Assembly (NCBI GenBank): GCA_009746045.1
Contig: RPFO01000034.1
Coordinates: forward strand, 1,334,286-1,398,285
Origin: Mesostigma viride
Taxonomy: Eukaryota > Streptophyta > Mesostigmatophyceae > Mesostigmatales > Mesostigmataceae
DNA length: 64,000 bases
Reading direction: 5' to 3'
In this document: in pieces, positions 34,893 to 45,340 of the stretch
How positions within the stretch are numbered: position 1 is the stretch's first letter
Layout of the letters: each line of letters begins with the position of its first letter
Translations under genes and position numbers: made by a program
The notes under the pieces: model-generated
Told to the model about the DNA's origin: nothing
Seen by the model: only the letters and a program-made list of their open reading frames with translations
Databases searched by the model: none

Positions 34893-36369
34893 CACTAGGA
34901 ACTCGGCTTTGAGAATGGGTGAGAAATTGTGAGAAAAAGGGTGAGAAAGGTGAGAAAAAGGGTGAGAAATGGGTGAGAATGGGTGAGAAAGGTGAGAAAA
35001 AAGGGTGAGAATGGGGTGAGAATGGGTGAGAAAACACGTTTCTCACCCGGGTGAGATTGCCCCAAAAAGGTGAAAAAAGGGGAAAAACGTGAGAAAAATC
35101 TCAAAAAACAGGACATGAGATAAGTGAGAAAAACGGGAGGTGTGAAACGTGAGAAAAGTGAGAAAATCAGGACGTGAGAAAAGTGAGAAAAGTGAGAAAA
35201 ACAGGACGTGAGAAAAGTGAGAAAAGTGAGAAAACACAGCGCTGAAAAACACACCCATAATGCAATATGCTGGCAGCAGACACATGCATGCAGTGCCAGT
35301 AACAACCGCTGTTCAAAACAGCACGAACAATAATGATTTTTTCATTAAATGTTTGAATAATTTTAATGTTTACAGCTGCAAGAACCCGTTGATTCAACTA
35401 TTCAACACTGTTATGGCGTTATGTACATCTTCGGCATTCAAATATGCCTTTTCAACACAGTCTGTTATGGCGTTATGACATCTTCGGCATTCAATGCCTG
35501 TTCAACACAGTCTGTTATGGCGTTATGACATCTTTCGCATTCAATGCCTATCATCAAATACTATATGGTAGCTAGCTAAAAAGCGGGCCGGTCGACAGGG
35601 CGTCACATGCTGACTTGAAAGTGGAACCGCTTGCATTTTACTCTCGTGGTCCCTGCAAGAAATAAAGCAAACCGACACAATATACGCAAGAGGAAAAGAA
35701 ATCAGATCCTTGACATAGATGTAAGCGTTCTACAAGGATCTTGAGCTCAGCACCACCTAAAAATCCATGCAGCAAATGTGTATGGCAAATCATAATTCCA
35801 TCAACATACAATTCTACACATCCATGCATGCAAGAGGCCGGGGGAAAAAAAACAGGCCCTTGCAGATAAACATCTATACCTTCAAATGCCAAAATAATGA
35901 CACCTATAATTCCCCCTAAAATGAAAGCAGTGCAAGAGACAAAAAAGACATCAGATCCTTGACATAGACATCACCATTCTACAAGGAAGAGCTCACCAGC
36001 ACCTAACGGTCCATGCAGCAAATGTGTAGAACCCAACACTCACTCTTATGGCAAAGCAGCCCCATGTGGCAAGGCAGCACCATACACATGAATCACACCA
36101 TGCGCCAGATGTCACACGAGCAAGGCACAACGTTGTCGTCGGATCAGAAAGCAACAAACGTGAAAACGCTAGCGGCCCAAATCTGAGATTCCGCGGAACA
36201 CAGAAAATAAGAAAGCTCAGAAGCTACCAGCAAGGGATCGAACATATGACCTTTGGCATGATTTCGCGGCTGTGTGAGTCTCCTGATCCGAAGGCATCTC
36301 ACTTAATTAACGTTTCGAAACAGCCAAACTGCGGAAAATCTCTTACCGGAGAGAGTTGCCAATATCAAG

Positions 36370-36600
36370 GAGACAACCAGCGCAGGCCAGAAATCGGGAG
36401 AATCCGGACCATGGTAGCTCGAGCCTGCCGTTATCTTGTCCGCGTTTTCGAGTCGTGCAGGATTATGAATATGAATGGAGATGGAAATGTGTAGCCTTGT
36501 GCATTGAAATTACGGCTGGCTGACGTGAAGAGCGACTACATGACCTACACGGTGGGGCCGGAAACGGCTTGCTTGATTGTGTTTCATCGTGGGCAACGAG
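36370..36600 (+). repeat. Dispersed repeat B, copy inside CACTA 2
   Basis: It begins GAGACAACCAGCGCAGGCCA and runs to CGGAAACGGCTTGCTTGAT. It matches 46092-46290 (same strand) and the reverse complements of 37250-37425 and 56495-57085. The family looks like a 300-bp SINE or MITE. The 148-codon plus frame over 36048-36494 is only partly this repeat and I do not call it a gene. Confidence 0.65.
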
Positions 36601-37249
36601 TCCAACAACTACTTTCTCTGGGCGGCAAACTGCGGCAAATTGAACGCAAACCTCATCATGAAATCTTGACCGTCGAAATGTAACAATCCGACGACTTATG
36701 CAGTATGCCGCGTAATTTTCTGTTGCGGGAGAGCCGTTGGGCCGGTTCCCGACGCGGGCGACCAGTGGTTTGCGTTAAGTTAACTTAGCTGAAGTTCCCC
36801 AAGCCGCATGATGGCTCTCATCGACGGCCTCAGTCTATTGACGCGTCGGCCCGATTTTGGCGGCACCCAATTTGACCCCAACGGCACCTACCGACAAAGG
36901 GCATACGTACGTTTCACGCGCACCACGACCTTCGAGCTCTGCTATGGCGGTGGTGCCGTGGGGCCCGCATCAGACTGCGGGCCCTTATCTGCTTTGGCGG
37001 TGCTGCCGTTGGGCCCGCATCAGAATTCAGGCCCTTTATGCATGCGGGCCATTAATGCATGTTACTTTTTTAGTCTTCTGCATACAAATATGAAGCAATG
37101 AGGTCGTGTCCTCTGGATTTTTGCACTGCAAATGGCATTTGCACCGTGTGCAGTTCCTGGACGTTTGGAAACATGCATGATGGCATGTGGCTAATGTAAT
37201 GACTGACTAGCTAGACCGTTTCAGTGGTTTTTCATTTGCGGGTATTTCC

Positions 37250-37425
37250 TCGTAAATGGTGGGAAAGCGATCGCAGCAATGGTTCTCACCACTAGACACT
37301 CCCGGCCAGTGAAGCTCGAAAAACACGCCCTGATCAAGCAAGCTGTTTCCGGCCCCACTGTATAGGTCATCTTACAGTCGCTCTTTGCGTAAGCCAGCCA
37401 TAATTTCAATGAACAAGGCTACACA
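37250..37425 (-). repeat. Dispersed repeat B, inverted copy
   Basis: The reverse complement matches the distal part of the repeat (AAATGTGTAGCCTTG through TCAAGCAAGC and beyond to GCGATCGC). With 36490-36600 it makes an inverted pair of about 100 bases roughly 750 bases apart, so both could be ends of one element. Confidence 0.6.
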
Positions 37426-37431
37426 TTTGCA

Positions 37432-37890
37432 TACTCTTTGCTTGGTTATCGGTGTGCCTTTGTTTGGATGCAGGGGGGATCGCTGTGCTGACACAACGCG
37501 GCAAGGGATTTGCTGGTAGAAGATGCCCTTCCCAAGGCTGATTACAGCGACCCTGCGAATGGCGACGAGGCCTACTGGTGAGCCTTGTTTTTTGCAAATG
37601 CTACTTACGCCGTCTGCTTTGGTTTTTTTAATTCAGTCCTATTGAAAGGCGCCTTGGGATTAGCCATGCAATCATGTTTTACTGTCACAAAGCCAGCCCT
37701 AGTAATTAATATCTAGTTTGTTTGGTTTTACCCATCCGGGTGCCATGATCTTGCCGCCAGTAAAAGCGTCCTGTGTTGTATCTGTTCTATTTTTTTTAAT
37801 AACCAATACTTGCAATAATAATACTCTTTGCTGGGTTATCGGTGTGCGTTTGTTTGAATGCAGGCGAGATCGCTGTGCTGACACAACGTT
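37432..37890 (+). repeat. Duplicated splice-acceptor region in CACTA 2
   Basis: The segment ATACTCTTTGCTNGGTTATC...ATGCAGG...GATCGCTGTGCTGACACAACG occurs at 37432-37499 and 37822-37890, 390 bases apart, about 93% alike. The second copy fronts the open exon. The first is followed by stops. Duplication of an acceptor inside an intron fits this pattern. Confidence 0.75.
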
Positions 37891-38806
37891 CAACGTGCTT
37901 GCATGGGCATCATTAAACCTGACGCCGCTTGTGCCGCAAGGCATTGTAGCGGCGTGTGGGGGCGTGAAGCGCTACGCGGATTCTTTCCACAAAGTCAGGA
38001 TACACGGGTTCAACTACCGCACGGAGGCTGCGGACCAATCCCAGGGAAAGCGGCACAAGAATGCGGGAGTTGCGGTGCATGGCCCGGGCGGTGTAGACTT
38101 TGGTTTCATTACACACATTCTGAAGGCCAGGTTAGAGTACCCACGAGGGGGCTGGGAATGGCAGCTGTTGTTGAAGGTGGAGCTTTTTGATCGCCTTCAT
38201 GTCGCTCACCTGCCCCACGAGAGGTTGGTGGTCATCAGCAGCGCACAGGCCCCCAGGTCGTCGTGCCTTGTGTTGCCAGGTGCAGTGAGCTCAGTTGGGT
38301 ATGTCGTCGATGAATGCTATGCTCCCGAAATGGTGGTAATCCCTGCCAAACTGCCATGGAGCATGGCACATCAGGCGCAATCTGCCCTCAGTAACCATGT
38401 GTATCACAGCGTGGCAGCAGATTTCCCCACCATGCCGCAGTTTGAAGTGATTGAGGAGGGTGAGCCGATGCCACCGCCACCGCCTAGTGGCAAGAAGAAA
38501 GGCAAGAAGAAGGGGTCCAAGAAGAAGAAGGTGGCAGCGGCAGACCTAGGTGATGGCGACGTGGTGCGCCGCGCTGGCAAGGCACCTGCTCGAGGGCGCA
38601 GCCGCAAGCGTGGTGCTCCCACAGATGCTGGACCTAGCCAGCCCACCGTTGTAATTGAGGAGGTCCCTATGGCAAAGAGGGCCAGTGGAAGGCAGCGTAA
38701 AGCTGTGAACTATTGCGACACTAGTGGGGATGACACTATGTCATCAGAAGATGATGTTGATGCAAGCAACCCCTCGGACAGCAGTTCTGAAGAAGATGAC
38801 TATTGA
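37864..38806 (+). CDS. CACTA protein, DUF4216-like domain with basic/acidic tail (last exon)
   Basis: The open frame extends back to 37718, but a strong splice acceptor (TTTGAATGCAG ending 37863) suggests the exon starts at 37864. The first 150 residues follow the pattern of DUF4216, a domain in plant En/Spm transposon proteins: VRIHGFNYRT, then KNAGVAV, then GFITHILKARLEYP, WQLLLKVELFD, and a final VSSVGYVVDECYAPEMVVIP. Then come Pro-rich and Lys-rich stretches (GKKKGKKKGSKKKK) and an acidic Ser/Asp/Glu tail, ending at TGA 38804-38806. The tail suggests nuclear localisation and chromatin contact. Family knowledge: this domain accompanies the CACTA transposase; its exact function is unknown. 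Upstream exons were not found. Confidence 0.6.
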
Positions 38807-40649
38807 TTTAATTTGGGCATGACAGCATTGTTTATGGAATGATGTGCTGTTTTATATTGTATGACAACCCTATATTAATTGCACCTTTGTGCACCCTATA
38901 ATGCATATCAAAGTGGTGTTGAGTTTTTTTTCACGTTCAGGACTTAATGAAATAAAGCTCATGATTTTTCTCGTGTTACACTCTTGGTGAGAAATTTCTC
39001 ACCACGTTGACTTGTGATTTTTCTCGTGTTGGTGAGAAACTTCTCAATTTTCTCAATTTTCTCAATTTTTCGGACTTTTTCTCACCCATTCTCACCTTTT
39101 TTCTCACTTTAGGGTTTTTTCTCACCCCAATCTCACCAAAACCCCCTTTTTCTCACCAAAATCTCACCCTGGTGAGATTTTTTGCCTAGCGTCTGCGGAA
39201 AAAAATTGAGATTTTTCTCAATTTTCTCAAAAAATTCTCACAAAAGGTGAGAAAATTGAGGGTTTTGAGAAAATTCTCAGAATCTGAGTTCCTAGTGTGC
39301 ACATGTATGCTGTCACATGTCACCATTTGAGCTCAGAATGAGCCCAATTTTCGTGGGTGGTCTATTTTCATGGTCTACATGCTGCCTGCAACAGTCCAGC
39401 TTTAGGTACCCTCAGATCTGAAAGATTTTATTTTTACTCATTTGAAGACTTGTGAAATTGAGCAAACACCTATGAATCCCCTCTGTCTGCCCTGTATCCA
39501 TCTCAGTTCCCTCCGTCTGCGTGGACAGATCCGTTTGGGGAATGCCCTCAGGATATCCGTGCTATTGGGGAGGTTCATGTGCGAGGCCTTTTGAGGCGGC
39601 ACAAGAGGATAGACCTCGTCCTCGCGGGCTGGGAATGTCAAGGGTTGAGTCAGGCCGGCGTAGGACGCGGGCTTGCGGATCCTAGGAGCGGGTTATTTTG
39701 GGATCTGCTTCGAGTTGTTGGACTCTTGCAGCAGTTGCAGGACCAGCCCCTAGCGTATCTTTTTGAGAACGTGGTGGCCGACGACAGCCCTCACGAGGTA
39801 GTGAGGAAGGACTGGGCCCAGATCGTGGACATCTTAGGGGCACCAGTCACGTGCGACAATGCAGGATTGGGCGGGCTCACCCACAGGTACCGCGCATTCT
39901 GGACCAACCTTGCACTCACCACCACCATCCAGGCAGTGGTAGATGCGATCACACGACAGCACGACGGCATGCCCGCGGAGGTGGCGCTGCCACCACATTT
40001 GGTCACGCAGCGGGTAGACGTCGCCGATCGGCACCCTTACGCGCCCGTCAATCACGTAGGTAAGCCTATGTGCGCTCTTCCCACCTTGCATGTTAGTTAC
40101 CAGGGGTCATCGGCCTACAGGGACCGCGGGGCAAGGGTTTGGTATGGGACACCGGTACGGGTTTGTTGGTGCAGCCGCCCGCTGAGTTTCGGGAGGTGAG
40201 CATGGGGTTCCATGTGGGGGCGTCCGCCGCTGAGGGGGTTTTAGAGGCCACTAGGTGGTCTCTCGTTGGGCAAGCCATGTCAGCCTTCCAGGTTGGGTAT
40301 GTTCTGCGGGCCGCAATGCAAGTGCGCCAGGGTGGGGGAGATATCCCCACACCGCCACCGCCTGTCAGTGCCCACGCGGCTGGTGTCCGGCCAACAGCGT
40401 CCGGCGGTACTGGGTCGCCATGGAGATCGCGGCTGCTTCAACTATGGAGCGTTATCCTCATGACGTCCTTGTTGTCCAGCACGGTGTTCGCTGGAGCGCC
40501 CACCCTGCAGCAATCGGTCGGTCGCGCAGTCCGTGCCATTCAGCAGGTGAGCATCACACCCGGTGTAGCCGCATTTTCCCTTTTCCACGATGCCGCTGTC
40601 CGGGGGCCTTGTCTCGACAGTAGGAGTGCCGCAGTCGCAGATCCTGCTG

Positions 40650-42140
40650 CCTCTCACATATGGGCCATAGGTGAGCAACTCACCGCCACGCAACGCAAGG
40701 CTATGGAGCACTGGTTGCATTCTGCACGCTCAGTTTTCGCTTTCAGCAGTGAAGAACTAGGGTGCTACAACGGGGGCTGCATGGGGGTCCCACTAGATAC
40801 GGATCAGCCCTTATTCAGGCGGCAGCATAGGCTGAGCTTGGCTGAGCTGGAATTCGTTGATGCTAACCGTCGAGAGCTAGAGGCAGCTGGGATCATCCGC
40901 GCTTCATCCTCCAGTTATGCAGCTGCCACGGTGGTCGCACCCAAGAAGGATACCATCACAGGCGAGTGGACAGGTATGCGCATGGCCACTGACCTGCGTC
41001 AGCTGAACGCGCACACTCCTGTTGATAGGTACCCCATGCCTCGGGTCGATGATGTTTTGGATAAAATATCTCCCCAGGTCAAGTATGTGTCGTCGCTAGA
41101 TTTGCGTAGCGGCTTCCATCAGATCAAGGTCGTAGAGGCAGATCAGCGCAAGCTGGCCTTTTGGGGTGCATGGGACCCGTCTGTACGAGTGGGTTCGCAT
41201 GCCATTCGGACATCGCAACGCTAGTGCGGTGTTCCAACGTGCCATGGACCAGGTGCTGGCAGGGTTGCCATTTGCAGCCTGCTACATAGACGATGTCATT
41301 GTCTTTAGCGAGACATTTGACCAGCACTTAGCTCACCTCGATCAGGTTCGGATCGCCCTAGATAAGGCCAACCTGCGGCTGCACCCTGAAAAGTGCAAGT
41401 TCGCCCAACAGACCATAGGGTTTCTTGGTCATCAGATTAATGTACCAGGTGGCCGGACCCCTGAGGCAGCCAAAGTGGAAGCCATCAGCAACGCCGCAGT
41501 GCCCATCGACATCTCGGGGGTGTGCGCGTATCTCGGGCTAGCTGGCTATTATCGAGGATATATTCAGAATTTCAGCACCAAAGTCAAACCCCTGACTGAG
41601 TTGTTGAAGAAGGGCAATGTCTGGGCGTGGGGTCCGGCTCAGCAGCGAGCCATCGATACCATCAAACAGGAACTGACTGCCGCTCCTATCCTACGCGCCC
41701 CCGACTATGCTCTGCCCTTCATTCTTTATACCGATTGGTCCAAGGTAGGCCTAGGGGCTGTGCTAGCACAAAAGGACGATGCGGGGCGCGAGCATGTTAT
41801 CGCGTACGCTATAGTCGGAGTAACAACTCTGCCGAGAGTCGGTATACTCTTCCTACGAGGGGGAAGCGTTAGCCGTTGTGTGGGCCATCAAGCACTTCAG
41901 GCCATATCTCTTTGGGCGGGTGTTCACACTTGTCACTGATCACCAGCCCTTATTGTGGTTGATGACCAGCGACAAACTCACGGGTAAGCTGGCCCGGTGG
42001 GCAATGATCATTCAGGAGTACCACCTGACAATCGTCCATCGGCCAGGTGTGGATCACTCCAACGCGGACGTCCTGTCCAGGTATGCTCTACCAACCACTG
42101 TTGACAACACTGGTGCGCGGGCCCTAGGGGCCGAGAGCTC
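40650..42140 (+). pseudogene. pol: Gypsy reverse transcriptase and RNase H
   Basis: RT: MATDLRQLNAHTPVDRYPMP (domain 2), SSLDLRSGFHQI (domain 3), MPFGHRNASAVFQRAMD (domain 4) and the catalytic YIDD (codons 41283-41294), then KCKFAQQTIGFLGH. A one-base frameshift in TTTTGGGG (about 41163) separates domains 3 and 4. RNase H starts ILYTDWSKVGLGAVL; another shift at about 41810 separates it from EGEALAVVWAIKHFRPYLFG-type sequence and TDHQPLLWLM. It ends with VDHSNADVLSR. The enzyme copies RNA to DNA inside the particle. Sequence order and motifs are typical of Ty3/gypsy. Frameshifts make it non-functional unless they are sequencing errors. Confidence 0.85.
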
Positions 42141-42479
42141 GCCTGGGTCTGTGGTTTTTGTTAATGCTGCAGGCTTCGCTGACGCCGACGCCGAGGCAGA
42201 CTGGCGCGCAGTCGAGTATACAGTCGCAGACTTTGCGGCAAGCTGCAATGCAGTTCACCCTTCTCCCTTCACCCCTGCCGCTGGCCTCCTCGCGTTGGAG
42301 GAAGGTAATTCTCCGTCCTTTGACATTGACAATACCTTGGCACGATACCTAGCACTCCAGGTGGTGTTGGTTGGCCATCTCACAGTGGAATGCAACATGG
42401 GTGATGTGTGGCTCGATGGGCGTGTGTTGGAGCAGGTCCAAGGGATAGCTCTCACCCCCACCCCGGTTGATTGGTCCTC

Positions 42480-43115
42480 AGCCCAGCGTGACGCTGAGTT
42501 GAATAGGGTGCAACATAGGGCGGTCACCTACTCGTGGGATGCCGGGGTCCTCCACAAAATGATCGGCAAGCGCAAAGTGGTGGTGCCGCCGCCTCACAAG
42601 CGGGTCGCCATCGTCCAGCAAGCCCATGAGCGGTATGGCCACCTGGGTGGTAACCGCACTTTGGCGCTAGTGCGCGCCTCTTATTGGTGGAACGGCATGC
42701 GTGCATGCCACAGTCGCGCAGGTCGTCGCTCGCTGCGCGCAGTGTGCCCGGGTGAAGGCCCGGTTCAATGTGGACCACGATGCGAAAGAATTGATGAGCC
42801 TACCCATCAGAGGGCTCTTCTACCGCTGGCACGTAGACCTGTGTGGGCCCTTTGATGAAAGTGCAGATGGCCACAAGTATGTCATGGTGTGTGTCGAAAG
42901 TTTTAGCAAGTGGGTCGAGCTCATCCCCATTGCTGACAAGCAGGCCGCCACCACCGCCAAGCACTTCGCCATCATGGGACAGGTCCTCGCCCACCCCACA
43001 GGGCATGCAGTTAAGGCAGGCACGTCAGCTCAGCTCATTTGGGTTTTACCAAAGCTGAGTGGCCAGCCGCCACATGTGGTGGCGCCGGAGATTGTGGCAC
43101 GCAGACGCGACAAAC
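42480..43115 (+). pseudogene. int: Gypsy integrase, truncated
   Basis: The zinc-binding HHCC part reads HERYGHLGGNRT and, after a frameshift near 42710, VARCAQCARVK. The catalytic core starts WHVDLCGPFDES with the first acidic residue, followed by YVMVCVESFSKWVELIPI. After about 42965 the expected second Asp and Glu are missing; the sequence passes to unrelated frame content and meets the LINE at about 43115. The integrase is thus cut after one third and the rest of the element, including the 3' LTR, is gone. Confidence 0.8.
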
Positions 43116-45340
43116 TGCCGAGCAGCTTGAAGCTGCCAGAAGGAGGGTAGTTGACCTCGGCATCGTCTAAGAGGCGGAGTGTGGGTGGGGGCCCTGCCAT
43201 GCCGAGGGCCAGGGCCTCCGTTTTGGGGCTGATTTCTCATTTCTAGACCAACCGCCCGAGCCTCGAGCGCCAGGCAGTCCAGCCAAAGTTGGGCAGACTC
43301 CGGCTTCTCGATGAGCGTGATGTCGTCGGCATAAATGAGGTCAGCTAGTAAGTTCTGCCCATTAGTCGGCCCCCCTTCCCCAAGCTCGTTCGTGATCGCT
43401 AGGCCAGGGGCACGGCCTGCAATGCTAGCAAAGCGAGCACGTGCCTGGCGCATAACATAATCCACTACAATAATAAACAGGTACGGCGACAGGACGCAAC
43501 CCTGCCAGACGCCGGTCTGCAGTGGGCATGGCGGGGTAATGCCGTGTTGAGTGCGCACCGAAGTGGTCGACCCCTCATACAGCGTGCGGATGACGGTAAT
43601 CAGGGGAGTGGGGACGCGAGCGCGAGCAAGTACAGCCCATAGAGCGTCCCAGAGGACAGAATCAAAAGCCTTGATGAAGTCGACGAAGATCAGGATGGCG
43701 GGAAACTCACCAGGTTGCAGGAGAGCGATTTCCTCGAAGAGGCGACGCGCGACGAAGATGGCCATGACGGTGTTGCGCCCAGCTAGGACGGAAGCCCATT
43801 TGACTTTCCCCAAGGTGACAGTCGAGAGCAGAACGGAGGCGGTTGAGGATCATGCGCATGAACAACTTGAGTGCGGCGCTCTGGATGCAGACTCCTCTGT
43901 AGTTGGCGGGGTCGTCAGGGGAACCTTTGTTTTTGTACAGCATAATACGGTAGCTGTGCTGCCACTCAGGAATCGGCGGCGCGTCGGCAAGCAGGATCCG
44001 GTTGCAGACGTCAAGCAGGAACCCCGTGAGCGCCGTCAGCTTAATCACCGGGGCTGGGAGCTGGTCAGGTCCAACGGCGGCATAGAAGCGGAGTTGCTTG
44101 GCGGCGGTGCTCAGCTCGAGCTCGGTGAACGGCGGGAGCTGGTTGGGGTCGGCCAGGGGTTCCGTCAGGGCTGGGTACGTGTAGTCCTGCTCAGCGGCGG
44201 GCGGCGTGGGCGGCGCAGGGACGTCCGCAGGCGCTACTGCCAGGCGTGCGGCCGCCAGTCTGAGGGCCAAGCGGCGGAGGCGGCGGGGGGGCGCCGAGCA
44301 GCCGGGACTGGGAGAAATACCACTGGTCGAGCTGCTGCTGCGGTGAGCCAGAGAGCGTCCGCGGCGCCGGCTGCGCGCCGCCGGCGGGCCGTTGGGCGTG
44401 ACGCAGGCGGGTCCAGGCGTACTTGCCGTGCTGGTCCTTGAGGTGGGCGAAGTACTCGCGGACATGAAGGTCCTCTTGCTCCTTGGTCGCCTGCCGGATG
44501 GCCGAGTGGTAATCGGCTTTGAGGCGGGCGTAGCGGGCGGGGTCGCTGTTGTCGCGCAGGGCTTGCCGGGCCTGGATGACGGCGGGGAGCCGGTGCAGGC
44601 TGGTGAAGCGGGGCGGGCGGCGGGGGGGCAGCAGGGCCCCGGCCGCGCCCGGGGCAGCTTGTCAGCGAGGTGCCGAAGGGCCGATGCCGGGCCGGCAGCG
44701 AACAGCTGGGCGTGGCTGGCTGGGATGTCCAGCGCGTCGACGAACGCCTCGGCCGCGCGCTTGTGGGCGCGTTTTTCAGGGAAGTCCTCCAGAGCGTCGT
44801 CAGATTTCTCAAGCAACTGAAGTGTGCGCAAATCAGGTGGTGCCACGTGCTTACGAAAGGGCGAGGGGAATCGCAGGCGGATGTGGGCGGTGACGATGCG
44901 GTGATCGGAGCGCTCCAGGGGGATCACATGCGAGCGAGCAGCTAGTACAGATCCTTGATGACGCTTGCGCATTACAACATAGTCAATGCAGCGTTCAGTG
45001 CCAGTTGGCGAGGTATGTGTGACCAAAGCATCTGGACTATGTGGAAAGCGGGTGTTGGCCAGCAGTGACCAAATCGCATGTCGTAAGCAAATCAGCAAAA
45101 AGTTCAGTGTTGGCATTGGAGACCGTACCGTTGGGGGCGTGCTGACATCCGCCAGTACCCGGTGGTAGCGTGGCGTTGGCGTCCAGCAGCAGAGCGAGGT
45201 AGTTGCGACCAGGGATACCGTTCGCCAGGTTCTCCAGCGCTGCAAAAAAGTCCTTGCGGTCTTGTTCTGGGTGGCCGGAGTGGGGTGCGTAACCAACGCC
45301 CACCGTCAGGGCGTAGGTCGAGTGGCCCTCCATCGAATGA
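43115..45340 (-). pseudogene. LINE copy L4: endonuclease and reverse transcriptase
   Basis: Minus-strand ORF2 of a non-LTR retrotransposon. The N-terminal end is cut within the endonuclease: LALLLDANATL, then IDYVVMRKRHQGSV and LERSDHRIVTAHI (the SDH end of the exonuclease-endonuclease-phosphatase fold). RT: YRGVCIQSAALKLFMRMILNRL, then after a frameshift near 43800 FVDFIKAFDSVLWDAL, VWQGCVLSPYLF and LIYADDITLIEKP (catalytic ADD). The long Pro/Arg/Ala stretch between domains (44250-44700) is GC-rich and partly scrambled. The copy stops at FKLLGS, before the YGAETW region, and lacks a 3' tail. Both ends are therefore truncated; the left border with gypsy integrase looks like a deletion rather than a clean insertion. 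Confidence 0.8.

Larger units (their letters stand above)
34893..39297 (+). mobile_element. CACTA (EnSpm-type) transposon 2, complete ends
   Basis: It starts CACTAGGAACTC (34893-34904) and ends GAGTTCCTAGTG (39286-39297), identical to CACTA 1. TG lies on both sides (34891-34892, 39298-39299), and the interrupted 173-bp unit is restored if one TG is kept. Subterminal regions (34905-35235 and 38983-39285) consist of GTGAGAAA / TTTCTCAC units, different from the CTGAGA units of CACTA 1. The 4.4 kb interior carries a DUF4216-like protein near the right end and an inverted pair of dispersed repeat B. I found no frame for the catalytic transposase, so the element is probably internally deleted. Confidence 0.88.
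29866..39483. mobile_element. Unclassified TIR transposon with satellite arms, nested in the methyltransferase gene
   Basis: Ends are inverted: GAGGGGATTCATAAGTG at 29866 and its complement ending at 39483, matching over 31 bases with one mismatch. TGT lies just outside on both sides (29863-29865 and 39484-39486), a 3-bp target duplication. Inside each end come arms of 173-bp tandem repeats in opposite orientation (29970-30465; 34080-34892 plus 39298-39405). The core (30.47-34.08 kb) carries a 120-bp tandem array and a gene ending in a Tudor-like domain. Excluding the nested CACTA 2, it is about 5.2 kb. The 3-bp duplication is compatible with Harbinger-like groups, but TGT is not their usual target and I see no DDE transposase, so I leave it unclassified. 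Confidence 0.75.
29690..40345 (+). pseudogene. C5 cytosine DNA methyltransferase domain of the gypsy element, split
   Basis: Two coding parts, 29690-29865 and 39484-40345, separated by an inserted transposon. Part 1 holds motif I (VVLLELFA, then after a frameshift in a G run, GGGLAGFLAAGG) and the acidic VEPS strand end. Part 2 holds motif IV with the catalytic cysteine (AGWECQGLSQAG, Cys codon 39636-39638), motif VI as FENV (ENV codons 39765-39773), a motif VIII-like THRYRAFW, and motifs IX-X as REVSMGFHVG and LVGQAMSAF. A further frameshift lies near 40140-40190. Without the insert and one TGT the reading frame runs AQL-SAL across the join. The total of about 345 residues fits a compact C5 methyltransferase. 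The usual Pro before the catalytic Cys is Glu. In the intact ancestor it would methylate cytosine in DNA, perhaps the element's own copies; that role is inference. Confidence 0.8.
26340..43115 (+). mobile_element. Ty3/gypsy retrotransposon carrying a cytosine methyltransferase, decayed
   Basis: Order on plus: gag with zinc knuckle (26454-28430), aspartic protease (28838-29350), C5 methyltransferase (29690-40345, split by an insertion), RT with YIDD (about 40880-41640), RNase H (41690-42110), integrase zinc finger and start of the catalytic core (42560-43000). RT before integrase places it in Ty3/gypsy. At least six frameshifts interrupt the polyprotein, several in G or T runs. The integrase lacks its second and third acidic residues and the 3' LTR is absent, because a LINE abuts at about 43115. 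Removing the 29866-39483 insertion leaves about 7.2 kb of element. Cytosine methyltransferase genes in eukaryotic retrotransposons have been reported in a few algal and protist lineages; this looks like another case. Confidence 0.85.

Noticed and set aside
43551-44893. Plus-strand frames of 296, 142 and 114 codons
   Set aside because: Antisense shadows of the minus-strand LINE ORF2, which carries the RT and endonuclease motifs.
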